NCBI RefSeq assembly: GCF_001858325.1
Contig: NZ_MBPP01000001.1
Coordinates: 412,610-476,609, forward strand
DNA length: 64,000 nucleotides
Direction of reading: 5' to 3'
Source of the DNA: Marinobacter sp. AC-23
Lineage (GTDB): Bacteria; Pseudomonadota; Gammaproteobacteria; Pseudomonadales; Oleiphilaceae
Shown: piece by piece, positions 1 to 9,021 of the stretch
How positions within the stretch are numbered: the first letter of the stretch is position 1
Layout: the number at the start of each line of letters is the position of its first letter
Program-made: the position numbers and the translations under genes
Notes under the pieces: model-generated
Told to the model about the DNA's origin: nothing
What the model saw: only the letters and a program-made list of their open reading frames with translations
The model's database searches: none

Positions 1-1
1 A

Positions 2-1027
2 TCACTGGCCGTCCTCCAAGTCCTGAATCTGGGTCAACAAATCAAATTCCATCTGCGCGACCATTCGGCCAGTCAGCGCCAGCTCTAATGAACGTTGTTC
101 GCCAGACATGTGTCGGCGCGCCTGTTGCAGCGCAATCGTCGCCCAACGCACAAGCGCCATGACCTCCCAATAACTGACAGCTGTTGGATCAATCTCAATG
201 CCACCCGCTTCGCGATAGCCGTCGAGAAAATCCTGTTTCTCACCTACCCCACCCGCTTCCCGCTCATTTGCGCCAAACCGCCAACTACGGCTGCAAAACC
301 AACCGAGATCCTCCGCAGGATCGCTCCAGGCGGCGAACTCCCAATCCAGAACGGCCGTCAAGGTTTCACCAGCCATCATGTAATTCCCGGTTCGAAAATC
401 GCAGTGGCACAGCACAGTAGGCCCTGGTTCGGGACTGTTATCTTCCAGCCAGTTCAGCGCCCATTCCAGAACCGGGTGAGGTTCTCCAATTTCTCGAAGG
501 TGGCGCCGATAAATAGCCACCCGGCTCAGTGCAGCATTCTCTGGATCGGGTAACGCCAGGAAATCCAACGATTGCACCGGCGGTCGCACGTTGTGCAACC
601 TGGCCAGTTCAGCGCCTAGCCGTCGCACAATAGTGCGGCGCTGCTCTTCAGTCAGATCTGACTTGACCAATTTGCGGGGGGATGCGCTCCCTTCAGCCCA
701 AGTCATGACGTAAAACATCTGCCCACTGACCTCGAGATTTTCGCAAAGCCAAAGAGGCTCCGGAACGGTAACGCCCGCCTCAAACGCGGCTTGCAACACT
801 CGGAACTCTTCCGGCCGGGACAGGCTTTCTGCGACGCCTGAGGGGGCATCCTGTCGCACAACAAAATGCTGAGTACCTGCCCGCTCCCCACCCTCAATTT
901 CCAGGGTCAATCCGAAGTTGTCTTGAATGGCCCCTCCGGAGAGTTTTTCAAACGTAATCACTTTGGCGCTTCGCGCGCCGGTTTGTTGCACGACAAACCA
1001 GCTGAAGGCCTCCGCAAACTCAGACAT
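2..1027 (-). CDS. Phosphotransferase family protein (APH / ACAD10-like kinase)
   Basis: The protein of about 341 aa has the aminoglycoside-phosphotransferase (APH) kinase fold: a Brenner-type catalytic motif (HCDFRTGN, near residue 208) followed by the metal-binding DWE motif (VLDWEFAAW). In this family such kinases next to acyl-CoA dehydrogenases resemble ACAD10/ACAD11, which phosphorylate 4-hydroxyacyl-CoA before dehydration; that role here is inference from the neighbour. I chose the ATG at 1027 (product begins MSEFAEAF) over an upstream TTG at 1045; it leaves a 5-bp gap after the acyl-CoA dehydrogenase stop. Probably the last gene of an SDR / dehydrogenase / kinase operon. The stop codon lies 2 bases from the window edge, so the gene is complete. 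Confidence 0.85.
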   Translation of the reverse strand: MSEFAEAFSWFVVQQTGARSAKVITFEKLSGGAIQDNFGLTLEIEGGERAGTQHFVVRQDAPSGVAESLSRPEEFRVLQAAFEAGVTVPEPLWLCENLEVSGQMFYVMTWAEGSASPRKLVKSDLTEEQRRTIVRRLGAELARLHNVRPPVQSLDFLALPDPENAALSRVAIYRRHLREIGEPHPVLEWALNWLEDNSPEPGPTVLCHCDFRTGNYMMAGETLTAVLDWEFAAWSDPAEDLGWFCSRSWRFGANEREAGGVGEKQDFLDGYREAGGIEIDPTAVSYWEVMALVRWATIALQQARRHMSGEQRSLELALTGRMVAQMEFDLLTQIQDLEDGQ

Positions 1028-1032
1028 CAGGC

Positions 1033-2232
1033 TTATACCCCCCAACGCCAGAAGTCGGCGCGCTCAGCCAACAGTGTTTTTGAGAACACCATCTTATGAA
1101 TCTCCGAGGCACCATCGACCAACCGCGCTTGGCGCGCATATCGGTAAATCCACTCCAGTGGCGTGTCCTTGGAATAACCTCTCGCACCGCACAATTGAAT
1201 GGCAGTATCTACCGCCTTGTGCAAGGTATCGGCCACCGCCACTTTGGCCATAGAGACTTCTTTTCTCGCAAAATCACCTTGGTCCAGCTTCCAGGCTGCA
1301 TGCATAGTGAGTAGACGACCCACCTGGATATCCATCGCCGCTTCACCCAAAAGCCACTGCACGCCTTCACGCTGAGCCAACGTCTGACCAAAGGACTCTC
1401 GCGTATTGACGTATTCGGTTGCGATTTCCAGGGAGCGACGCGCCAAGCCAAGCCAGCGCATACAGTGAGTCAGGCGCGCGGTACCAAGACGAATTTGGGT
1501 GACCTTCAGGCCATCGCCAACCTCCATTAAACGGTTTTCGTCGGGAATCTCTAAACCATCGAAACGAATTTCGCAGTGCCCGCCGTGCTCTTCCGGGCCC
1601 ATGATCGGAATGCGCCGAACAATTTCCCAGCCCGGATCATCTTTATGGAACAGAAAGGCCGTTAAACCCTTCCTGGTATCATCTGAGGTTCTGGCAATTA
1701 AGATAAAGTGAGCGGCGGCTGCAGCGCCCGTAATAAAGTGCTTGTGTCCGTGAACAACCCACTTGTCCCCCACACGTTTCGCGCTCGTCTGCATCATGCC
1801 GGGGTCCGATCCGCAGCCGGGAGGTGGCTCCGTCATAACGAAGGCAGATCGTACCTGTCCTTCCACAATGGGTTTTAGCCACCGCGCCTTCTGCGCTTCA
1901 GTGGCCACCTTCGCCAATATCATCATGTTGCCATCATCGGGCGCTGCAGAATTGAAAACCACTGGGCCAAAGATCGAGCGGTTCATTTCTTCGTAACAGG
2001 CCGCCATGCCCGAGATATCAAGCCCTTTCCCACCAAGGTGCTCAGGAATCTGCAAACACCACAGCCCCTCCTGCTTGGCCTTGGCCCGCATCTCTTCCAA
2101 ATGCGCATGCGCAATATTCTCGTGCTCGTCATACGCTTCGGGGTTGTTCTCCAGCGGTAACAGATGCTGCTCCACAAAGGCCCTTACCCGTACTCGGTAC
2201 GACTCGTTTTTGGCGTTAAGATTGAAATCCAC
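1033..2232 (-). CDS. Acyl-CoA dehydrogenase family protein
   Basis: The 399-aa protein is the usual length for a flavin-dependent acyl-CoA dehydrogenase, which oxidises acyl-CoA to 2-enoyl-CoA and passes electrons to ETF. It shows the central signature region (FVMTEPPPGCGSD and the HKHFITGA strand that contacts FAD/substrate) and the C-terminal helical domain with QLCGARGYSKDTPLEWIYR. It starts at a GTG (2232) with product MDFNLNAK, preceded by AGAGGG. It lies between an SDR gene and an APH-type kinase on the same strand with gaps of 12 and 5 bp, so co-transcription is likely. Substrate is unknown; the ACAD10/11-like pairing suggests long-chain or 4-hydroxy acids. Confidence 0.93.
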   Translation of the reverse strand: MDFNLNAKNESYRVRVRAFVEQHLLPLENNPEAYDEHENIAHAHLEEMRAKAKQEGLWCLQIPEHLGGKGLDISGMAACYEEMNRSIFGPVVFNSAAPDDGNMMILAKVATEAQKARWLKPIVEGQVRSAFVMTEPPPGCGSDPGMMQTSAKRVGDKWVVHGHKHFITGAAAAAHFILIARTSDDTRKGLTAFLFHKDDPGWEIVRRIPIMGPEEHGGHCEIRFDGLEIPDENRLMEVGDGLKVTQIRLGTARLTHCMRWLGLARRSLEIATEYVNTRESFGQTLAQREGVQWLLGEAAMDIQVGRLLTMHAAWKLDQGDFARKEVSMAKVAVADTLHKAVDTAIQLCGARGYSKDTPLEWIYRYARQARLVDGASEIHKMVFSKTLLAERADFWRWGV

Positions 2233-2244
2233 AGGCGAAGCCCT

Positions 2245-3045
2245 CTAAAGCGAAGATTGAAGATGACCGCCATCCACCACAAGGGTGCTGCCAGTCATAT
2301 AGCGAGAAAGATCCGATGCCAAGAGCAGCAGCGGTCCACATAGGTCGTCGGGCTGCCCTAGACGCCGCTGAGGAATGCGGCGAATCATTTTTTGGCCGGG
2401 ATCAGTGGCAAAGAAATCTCGGTTCAAATCAGTTTCTATGTACCCAGGCGCCAGCGCGTTAACACGAATACCGTAGCGAGCCCATTCCAGGGCAAGAACG
2501 CGAGTCAGTTGCTCAACACCGGCCTTGGCAACGGCATAGGGTGCGACATTGCCCGCCGAACGATGCCCAAGAATTGAGGAAATCATTATGATGCTTCCTC
2601 GACGCTCTTCACCGGACAAGCGGCGGGCCGCCTCGGTGGCAACCAACCAGCAACCTTTGAGGTTTGTATCGATAACGCTATTCCAGTCGTCACCTGTGCA
2701 GTCCAGAGCTTTTTTGCTGACGGCCACACCGGCATTGGCAACCACCACATCAGGAACTCCGACTTCATTGGCCATCACATCGAAAGCCTGTGAGACGCTG
2801 TTTTCGTCGCTAACGTCCATTGCGACAACGTGAATGCGATCGGCGTGATTGGGGAACTCGGATTTAAGATGTTCGAGCGCTTCGCGACGACGGCCGCTCA
2901 CGATGACGGTAGCCCCCGTATCAAGTAAACACTGGGTGAAGCTCTTCCCTAAACCCCCTGCCGCGCCAGTAACAAGTGCAATTTTGCTATCTGTGCGAAG
3001 GGGCCAGTTCGAGCTGTTAGATTTCGCTTCACTGGAATTGGTCAT
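2245..3045 (-). CDS. SDR family NAD(P)-dependent oxidoreductase
   Basis: Classical short-chain dehydrogenase of 266 aa: Rossmann motif TGAAGGLGKSF near the N terminus, NAGV in the middle, catalytic Ser in SSILGH and the YAVAKAG Tyr/Lys pair, and a PGYIETDLN loop. These features fit 3-oxoacyl-reductase-like or 3-hydroxyacyl dehydrogenase activity; the substrate cannot be read from sequence. The start at 3045 (product MTNSSEAK) is chosen because a perfect AGGAGG lies 7 nt upstream; the longer frame to 3105 has no such signal. First gene of the probable SDR / acyl-CoA dehydrogenase / phosphotransferase operon, with a palindromic candidate operator just upstream. Confidence 0.93.
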   Translation of the reverse strand: MTNSSEAKSNSSNWPLRTDSKIALVTGAAGGLGKSFTQCLLDTGATVIVSGRRREALEHLKSEFPNHADRIHVVAMDVSDENSVSQAFDVMANEVGVPDVVVANAGVAVSKKALDCTGDDWNSVIDTNLKGCWLVATEAARRLSGEERRGSIIMISSILGHRSAGNVAPYAVAKAGVEQLTRVLALEWARYGIRVNALAPGYIETDLNRDFFATDPGQKMIRRIPQRRLGQPDDLCGPLLLLASDLSRYMTGSTLVVDGGHLQSSL

Positions 3046-3052
3046 GTTTAAA

Positions 3053-3058
3053 CCTCCT
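3053..3058 (-). promoter_or_regulatory. Ribosome binding site fixing the SDR start
   Basis: The plus strand reads CCTCCT, that is AGGAGG on the coding strand, 7 nt before the ATG at 3045. It decides between this start and the longer in-frame ORF beginning at 3105. Confidence 0.85.
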
Positions 3059-3073
3059 GCTCTAAAAATAGAA

Positions 3074-3083
3074 CGAGCGCTCG
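3074..3083. promoter_or_regulatory. Candidate palindromic operator (CGAGCGCTCG)
   Basis: A perfect 10-bp palindrome sits 28 bp upstream of the SDR start codon, in the expected promoter region of the SDR / acyl-CoA dehydrogenase / kinase operon. TetR-family regulators of acyl-CoA catabolism commonly bind GC-centred palindromes of this kind, but no cognate regulator is next to it in this window. Assignment is inference from position and symmetry only. Confidence 0.35.
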
Positions 3084-3194
3084 ATTTATTCAAGAAAGAA
3101 AACAAAAGGAATTTTGAACGCGACCTGACGGGCTAGATTGCGAGTACGCATCAAGAAGAGAGTGCAGGCTGATAAAACGCCAGTCTCGGTATTC

Positions 3195-3221
3195 CGATGA
3201 GCGTGCTCTGCACGCTCATCG
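3195..3221. terminator. Strong stem-loop, possible terminator after the pirin/ycaC-like transcript
   Basis: CGATGAGCGTG and CACGCTCATCG form a perfect 11-bp stem around a 5-nt loop. It lies 112 bp past the stop of the YcaC-like gene (minus strand) and before the SDR promoter. There is no good U-run directly after the stem on either strand, so it may be a Rho-dependent 3' end or another structured element, not a classical intrinsic terminator. The remaining sequence between 3046 and 3332 shows no convincing gene. Confidence 0.45.
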
Positions 3222-3332
3222 ATTTCTGGGGTAAAACGGACCATTTGGACCAAGGCAGTGGCGATTGGTTTTTTGGTTGTAATACTGATGGCAACCACGG
3301 GTATTTAGAGGGTCGCCACCGGCCCAAATTTC

Positions 3333-3959
3333 TTATTTGCTCTGGAGTGCCGAATCGCGACTTTGGATAAGATTCGCGTAAGCCGGCAGATGACTTGCGA
3401 GGATCCCACCAAAGCCTTCGATATCGTTACGCCAGTCGCGATGCAGCTCACAACCCACGCCGAACCAGCTCATCAACTGGACACCCGCCTGGGACATTCG
3501 ATCCCACGCAGCATCCCGGGTGGTCTGGTTGAACGTGCCTGACGCATCTGTGACGACGAAGACCTCATAGCCTTCCTCTAGCGCCGACAAAGCTGGGAAG
3601 GCGACACAGACCTCAGTTACCACGCCGGCAATCAACAGCTGTTTCTTGCCTGTGTCCTTGATCGCCTTAACAAAATCTTCGTTATCCCAGGCGTTTACCT
3701 GGCCTGGCCGGGCAATGTAGGGCGCGTCTGGAAACGCTTCTTTCAATTCGGGCACCATCGGTCCATTTGGACCATCCTCGAAGCTCGTGGTCAGAATCGT
3801 TGGGATCTCGAAGAACTGTCCAATATCGGCCAAAGCCATGACGTTGTTCTTGAACTCATCCTGACTAAAGTCCCGTACGAGAGAGAGCAGACCCGCTTGG
3901 TGATCAACCATCAGCAGGGCCACATCGTCTTTATTCAAGCGGTTGTAAGTAAATGACAT
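3333..3959 (-). CDS. YcaC-type isochorismatase-family hydrolase
   Basis: The 208-aa protein matches E. coli YcaC closely along its length as I recall that sequence (LLVDHQAGLLSLVRD, PYIARPG, the VVTEVCVAFPALSA cysteine loop, SWFGVGCELHRDW). Isochorismatase-like hydrolases use an Asp-Lys-Cys triad; the Asp (VDHQ), a Lys (TGKKQ) and the Cys (TEVCV) are all present. The physiological substrate of YcaC is not established. I took the ATG at 3959 (MSFTYNRL), preceded by GGAG, rather than the frame-opening codon at 3995. It follows the pirin gene on the same strand, a common pairing with a divergent LysR regulator. Confidence 0.92.
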   Translation of the reverse strand: MSFTYNRLNKDDVALLMVDHQAGLLSLVRDFSQDEFKNNVMALADIGQFFEIPTILTTSFEDGPNGPMVPELKEAFPDAPYIARPGQVNAWDNEDFVKAIKDTGKKQLLIAGVVTEVCVAFPALSALEEGYEVFVVTDASGTFNQTTRDAAWDRMSQAGVQLMSWFGVGCELHRDWRNDIEGFGGILASHLPAYANLIQSRDSALQSK

Positions 3960-4042
3960 GTTGATTCTCCGTTTCGTCTTCAGGTTGAGAGACACCCGGC
4001 AGTTTGGCTGCCAGGTAAAGCGCCAGCGGAAAGCTTTGTCCG

Positions 4043-4912
4043 CTAGCCGTTCAAGGAACCGTATTTACCACTTTGGAAATCCGTGATGGCTTGCCGGATC
4101 TCTTCGTCACTGTTCATCACGAAGGGGCCATGGCCTACTACAGGTTCATTGATGGGCTCGCCGCTAAGCAGTAGCAGCTTGGTTTCGTTGTTCGCCTTCA
4201 GGTTCAGTTCATGGTCAGGGCGCTCGAAACTGACTACGGATTCACCACGCACAATGGTCTCATCGTTAATCAGAACCGCCCCATTCAGAACGACCAGCAG
4301 CGTGGTATGGCCCTCCGGTACCTGCAACACAACCTCACCTCCGGAAGCGAGCCGAATATCCCACATGTTGATCGGGGTGAAAGTCTTCGCCGGCCCGTTA
4401 TGCCCACGATAGTTCCCGGCTACCACACGTACGCTCCCGTTCCCGTCGTCCAACGGCACGTTGGGAATGTCGGCGGCGAGCAGCGTTTGGTAAGCCGCTG
4501 ACGTGCCCTTGTGTTGAGCTGGTAAATTGACCCATAGCTGCACCATCTCAAGCTTGCCGCCTTGTTCGGTGAACGGTTGGGAATGGAATTCGTCGTGGAT
4601 AATACCGCTGCCGGCCGTCATCCACTGCACGTCACCTTCGCCAATGCGTCCGCCGCTACCGCTAGAATCCCGGTGCTCAAGCTCTCCTTCGTAAACAAGA
4701 GTTACGGTCTCAAAGCCACGATGGGGATGCTGGCCTACGCCGCGCGGACGCTTGGCCGGCTTAAAGTCGAAAGGCCCGGCATGATCCAGCAACAGGAAGG
4801 GGCTGATGCACTCAGCGCCCATTCGGTCGTAGCTGAAAAGCGAGCGCACAGGGAAACCATCGCCAACCCAATGACCGTGTGGTGCGCTATATACCTCTTT
4901 AACCTTCATCAT
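4043..4912 (-). CDS. Pirin family protein
   Basis: Bicupin of 289 aa with the pirin N-terminal signature: metal-binding His residues in HPHRGFETVTLV, HRDSSG and IIHDEFHS, followed by a degenerate second cupin. Pirins are Fe-binding proteins; some have quercetin 2,3-dioxygenase activity and others modulate enzymes or transcription, so the exact role is open. The start at 4912 or 4909 (MMKVKEVY) is preferred to the ORF opening at 4957, with GGGAG about 10 nt before it. It is transcribed divergently from the LysR gene at 5036 and is probably an operon with the YcaC-like hydrolase. Confidence 0.92.
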   Translation of the reverse strand: MMKVKEVYSAPHGHWVGDGFPVRSLFSYDRMGAECISPFLLLDHAGPFDFKPAKRPRGVGQHPHRGFETVTLVYEGELEHRDSSGSGGRIGEGDVQWMTAGSGIIHDEFHSQPFTEQGGKLEMVQLWVNLPAQHKGTSAAYQTLLAADIPNVPLDDGNGSVRVVAGNYRGHNGPAKTFTPINMWDIRLASGGEVVLQVPEGHTTLLVVLNGAVLINDETIVRGESVVSFERPDHELNLKANNETKLLLLSGEPINEPVVGHGPFVMNSDEEIRQAITDFQSGKYGSLNG

Positions 4913-5035
4913 CACCAGGCTCCCAAACTCATTAAAAGAGACACAACGCCTCAACACTCAGAAGTCTACTTTACGACTAATATTTCCGCTAGACTGCAAA
5001 AATGACACTCAGCGTCACAAAAATAGGACAATGAA

Positions 5036-5949
5036 ATGCAGGATCTTAATGACCTTTATTACTTCGTTCAGGTTGTAGATTACAAAGGTTTTGCACCAGC
5101 TGGCCGTGCGCTGGGCATTACCAAGTCGAAGCTAAGCCGCCGCATTGGGCAACTGGAGGAGCGGCTGGAGACTCGTCTGGTAAGCCGCTCAACACGGCAC
5201 TTCTCGGTGACGGAGATTGGTCAGGCCTACTACCAACACTGCACAGCCATGTTGGTAGAGGCCGAGGCAGCACAGGAGCTTATTGAGGTGAACCGGGCAG
5301 AGCCAAGAGGGGTTGTGCGACTAAGCTGTGCTCCGAGCGTCCTACACTATCTGATCACCCCGATACTGATTCGTTTCATGGCCCGTTACCCAAAGGTGGA
5401 GGTACAAGCAGAGGCCACCAGCCGACGTGTTGACGTCGTCAAGGAAGGATTCGATATGGCGATTCGAGTACGCTTCCCGCCTTTAGAAGATAGCGACCTT
5501 AATATGAAAGTGTTATCACGCAGCCCACAGCGGTTAATGGCTTCTCCCAACCTGTTTGAAAACCACCCGTTACCAAAAACACCCAGCGATTTAAGCCGGT
5601 TGCCTAGCCTGGATTTTGAGCAGCACGATAAACAACATTACTGGGACCTGATCGGCCCCAAGGGTACTACCGTTCAGATTCAGCACAGGCCTCGTCTGGT
5701 GACCGACAGTGCTGAGACCCTACACGAGGCGGCCCTCGCCGGGCATGGGGTGGTTAAGCTAGCTATGTTGGTCGGAGGCAAGGATTTACAGGCTGGTCGA
5801 TTGATTGATGTGCTACCGGGCTGGGAGCCTAGGAGCGGTATCATACATGCGGCTTTTCCGTCTCGGCGGGGACTTCTGCCTCAGTGCGAGCACTGCTGGA
5901 TTTCCTCGCTGAGACAATCGACGAAGACGACTTTACTACCTCGAACTGA
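5036..5949 (+). CDS. LysR family transcriptional regulator (frame interrupted near 5880)
   Basis: N-terminal LysR helix-turn-helix (LYYFVQVVDYKGFAPAGRALG, then KLSRRIGQLEERL) and a periplasmic-binding-like effector domain. Around 5880 the reading frame slips: as printed it runs on to 6184, across the antisense of tRNA-Cys. If one base is restored at about 5879-5882 the protein continues VRALLDFLAETIDEDD and stops at 5947-5949, giving 304 aa, the normal LysR length. This fits a single missing base. It is divergent from the pirin/YcaC-like pair, which it probably controls. Whether the gene is truly broken or the base is a sequencing error cannot be told from one sequence; error is favoured because ten similar breaks occur in the window. 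Confidence 0.85.
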
Positions 5950-6048
5950 ATTCTCTCAGGAACACCGAAAAGTCGTAAAGCGTTGTCGCCATCGCAACAC
6001 GGATGCTGACATCGGCCGTTCAAGTCATTTAAAAGAAGATAGAAATAA

Positions 6049-6122
6049 TGGAGGCGCGGGTCGGAATCGAACCGGCGTACGCGGAGTTGCAGTCCGCTGC
6101 ATGACCACTCTGCCACCGCGCC
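6049..6122 (-). tRNA. tRNA-Cys (GCA)
   Basis: Read on the minus strand, the 74-nt gene starts GGCGCGG, has anticodon loop CTGCAAC with GCA anticodon, T-arm GGTTCGATTCC, and ends with an acceptor strand CCGCGCC followed by an encoded TCCA. It lies 63 nt downstream of tRNA-Gly, as in the E. coli glyW-cysT order. The misread tail of the LysR frame overlaps it on the other strand. Confidence 0.97.
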
Positions 6123-6185
6123 TAAAACAAGATCGAAGGATTCGAGTCTTTTGCTCTCAGGGGGCATTGAGAGACTTGAAGTAAT

Positions 6186-6261
6186 TGGAGCGGGAAACGA
6201 GATTCGAACTCGCGACCTCAACCTTGGCAAGGTTGCGCTCTACCAACTGAGCTATTCCCGC
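6186..6261 (-). tRNA. tRNA-Gly (GCC)
   Basis: The 76-nt gene on the minus strand begins GCGGGAATAGCTCAG, carries anticodon GCC in the loop TTGCCAA, T-loop GTTCGAATC, and ends TTCCCGC plus TCCA with the CCA encoded. It is followed by tRNA-Cys in the same direction; the pair is normally found just after pgsA, which here lies 11 kb away. Confidence 0.97.
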
Positions 6262-6372
6262 TTTTAGCCACCGAAGCAATGCCCCGACAACGGATGCGTA
6301 TTCTACGGATTACGGATCTTTCGTCAATACTTTTTTTAAGTTTATGTTTTACCGGGAGTTTGTGATTGAATT

Positions 6373-9021
6373 TTAACCAGAAGCACTCTGGAGCTTTAGT
6401 GCCTCAAGATCCCGAGGCTCCACCCCCAGATCCTGCCATTTTTCAGGGTGACAGGTAAACAGCAGTATCTGGTGCCGGGTTGCAGCGTCGAACAGGATAC
6501 GCTTCATGCCATCCAGGCGCTCAGCATCACTGTGCACCAAGGTATCATCCAGAATGACCAAGGTTGGGCGGCCGGCTTCTTGCAACAAGTCGGCGTACGC
6601 CAAGCGGCTGATCAGGCCCATTTGTTCTCGGGCGCCATAACTTAATTCGGCCATCTGCCCCAACTCAGCTCCCCGGCTGAACTTTCCAGGCATCAGGTTT
6701 TCATCCACTTCCAGGCTGGCTTCCGGGAACAGCACGGATAAGTAATGATCCAGGTGCTTTTGCAGCGGAGCCTGCAGCCGGCGTGTAAGCGCTTGGCGTT
6801 TTTCTTTCAGTAGATTTAGCAGCAAATCGAGCGCTTTTGCTCGCCTATCCAATTCAAGATATCTGCGGTTGACGTGCTCCAGTTCAGCCGCTTGTTCGTT
6901 GTGCTGCTCTTCAAGCCCTTCGGCACCCCAAGCTTCCAATCTTGCCCGAATCTCACTCAACTCCAGGGCTCGATTTTGTTGCGCTTTTTCTTGATGTTCA
7001 GCGGCAGCCCGGTAGCGTTCAACATCCTGCTTCAGCAGCTCTGGGCGAGCCTCAAGAATTCTCGCTTCTCGCTCTTTCAGGGCAGTCTCAAGTTCTGCCT
7101 GTTGCTTTTCAGTGGTCGCAATATCCCGAGCAAGCTCTTCCATTTTCTGCTGTCGCTCGGGGCTGCTCAACTCCTCTTGTATTCGCAGCCACTCGCGGTG
7201 GGCCGCATCGCTGGCATAGCGAGCTTTCAAGCACAGGGTTTCCTGTTGGCGCTGGCGGGATTCTACATCCGCCAGCTTTTTTTCCGCCTGTTTCAGCTCA
7301 GTTTCCACAACACTTAAGGGTTTACCTTCTCCATCAATCGTCGAAACGGCTGGCAAGGCTTCCAGCTCAGCGATGCGAGCACGCAGCTCGGATTCCATAT
7401 CAGCTCTCGCTGAATGTAATTGCTCCACTCCGCTGGGGGCCAGGGATCTAAGAAGCTCGTCAAAACGCTTTATCTGTGCCTCTGCATCTTGCAGCCTACC
7501 CAGCTTTTGCTCTGCTGCCTCTACCGATTCAACAGCTAGCGCGGCTAGCTGCTGTGATACGGATTGGCCCACCCGCTCAAACTGGCGGCGGAGGCTGGCA
7601 AGATCATCACCGCCGGGCTGAATGCCCAGAGTACCCAGGCCAGAAATCTCAAGAACGCCAGGCTCCAGAAGGAGTTTTTCGTTTTGCCCTTCAATGGCCT
7701 GCCCATCCAGAGCCAGGCTTTTGCCTGGGTTCAGGTTCCAGGTAACGCGAGTGGCCACGGTCTGAATACGTATATTGGCATCATCCAGTTCCCGCTGATC
7801 CTGCTTAAGCTGGCCCAGCGCACCGGCATCTATTTGGTTTTGTTGTTTCTGTTTTCGGGCACTGTTTAGGGATACCTGAATACCTTGGGCTTTTTCCTGG
7901 CTTTGCTCCAGCTTTGCCAGCTCAGTGTCCAGCCTCGCGCTCTCCTTTTGCAACCGTTCTCGCTTATCTCTTAGATGCGCCTGCTGTACTACACCGGTAG
8001 ACAGCTGATATTCCTTACGAGCAGCTTCAACCGCCGCTGCCAGTTCAGGGCTGGCAAGCTCCTCCCGCTCAAGTTGTTTTTTAGCGCTTAGATAACTTTG
8101 GTGGCGTTGCTCCAACTGTTCACTTTGGTTTCGCCAATGAGTTTGGTTTTGCAACAATAACGTGAGGTTTTGCTGTAACTGTTTCAGGGCGTCATGGCCG
8201 CGACTTTGCTGTTCCTGCAGCGCTTCAACCTCTCGATATTTGGTTTCTGCACGCTGCATGCTGGCCCGGGCTTCTTCCCAGGGACGCTCCTGGCCGGCCT
8301 TGTTGTGTTCTAGTGCCAACGAGCCCAACCGGTCAACCTGTGCCTGGTACTGCTCAACCCTGGCCTGCAGATCGTGCACCTGCTGCTGCAGAGTCTCTTG
8401 GCTATTGGCCAGGGCTAAATAGTCACCCCGTGGCTTTCCGGTGGCGGTCAGCAATTCTTTCCTCTGCTGCTCCACCGCTTGAACAATTTTGTCCCCACCG
8501 GTGCTTGCCACCTCACCCACCAGATTGTTCAAGGCAGATTTCAGATGGCCACCTGCGTGTAAAACGGCCTTTTCGATATCCTGGCCTGTGCCCTGCTCTA
8601 CCCAGAGCAAACCCGGAATACCCCAATGCTCTTCTTTGCTGGCGCCTTTCTTGGGGAATTGATAGCCCAGTAATTCAGCAAGTTTTTCTTCGGCTTCTTC
8701 ACCACTGAACGCGGTGCTGTCGATTAACAAATCACAACGGTGCCGCTTGAGGAAGCGCTTATCCAATTGCCATTGCTGGCCGCTGTGCTCGAACGAGAGT
8801 TCAACCGTGGGCGCGGCTGAGGAGTCACCCCAAGGGGCCAGGTCTTCAGCCGATTTTGATCGGTAGCGCTCAAAAAATGCGGCTCGAATGGCACGAACCA
8901 GGGTGCTTTTACCAGATTCATTGGGGCCGTGGATCAGGTTGATGCCGGGCTGCAGGTTGCCCAGCTCTATGCCGCCCCTGAACTGACGAAACTGCTCTAC
9001 CCGTATACGTTGAAGTTTCAC
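6373..9021 (-). CDS. YhaN-like SMC/Rad50-type AAA ATPase
   Basis: An 882-aa protein with a head-coil-head plan: Walker A GPNESGKST (residues 32-40), a long Glu/Gln/Leu-rich coiled coil over roughly 190-750, then a signature-like SYGAREQ and Walker B LVILDD near the C terminus. This is the Rad50/SbcC architecture of ATPases that power an Mre11-type nuclease in double-strand break processing. No CxxC zinc hook is visible in the middle, so it resembles YhaN more than SbcC or Rad50. It starts at GTG (9021), overlapping the TGA of the nuclease gene by 4 bp, which implies translational coupling and a two-subunit complex. Confidence 0.85.
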   Translation of the reverse strand: MKLQRIRVEQFRQFRGGIELGNLQPGINLIHGPNESGKSTLVRAIRAAFFERYRSKSAEDLAPWGDSSAAPTVELSFEHSGQQWQLDKRFLKRHRCDLLIDSTAFSGEEAEEKLAELLGYQFPKKGASKEEHWGIPGLLWVEQGTGQDIEKAVLHAGGHLKSALNNLVGEVASTGGDKIVQAVEQQRKELLTATGKPRGDYLALANSQETLQQQVHDLQARVEQYQAQVDRLGSLALEHNKAGQERPWEEARASMQRAETKYREVEALQEQQSRGHDALKQLQQNLTLLLQNQTHWRNQSEQLEQRHQSYLSAKKQLEREELASPELAAAVEAARKEYQLSTGVVQQAHLRDKRERLQKESARLDTELAKLEQSQEKAQGIQVSLNSARKQKQQNQIDAGALGQLKQDQRELDDANIRIQTVATRVTWNLNPGKSLALDGQAIEGQNEKLLLEPGVLEISGLGTLGIQPGGDDLASLRRQFERVGQSVSQQLAALAVESVEAAEQKLGRLQDAEAQIKRFDELLRSLAPSGVEQLHSARADMESELRARIAELEALPAVSTIDGEGKPLSVVETELKQAEKKLADVESRQRQQETLCLKARYASDAAHREWLRIQEELSSPERQQKMEELARDIATTEKQQAELETALKEREARILEARPELLKQDVERYRAAAEHQEKAQQNRALELSEIRARLEAWGAEGLEEQHNEQAAELEHVNRRYLELDRRAKALDLLLNLLKEKRQALTRRLQAPLQKHLDHYLSVLFPEASLEVDENLMPGKFSRGAELGQMAELSYGAREQMGLISRLAYADLLQEAGRPTLVILDDTLVHSDAERLDGMKRILFDAATRHQILLFTCHPEKWQDLGVEPRDLEALKLQSASG

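Noticed and set aside
3086..3298. 70-aa open frame upstream of the SDR gene
   Set aside because: No ribosome-binding site, no recognisable domain; it covers the stem-loop and promoter region.
5841..6230. 129-aa open frame on the minus strand across both tRNA genes
   Set aside because: It is antisense to the LysR end and reads through tRNA-Cys and into tRNA-Gly; no protein family pattern is visible.
6874..7869. Several plus-strand frames over the YhaN-like gene
   Set aside because: These are shadows of the high-GC coiled-coil coding region; no motif or start signal supports them.
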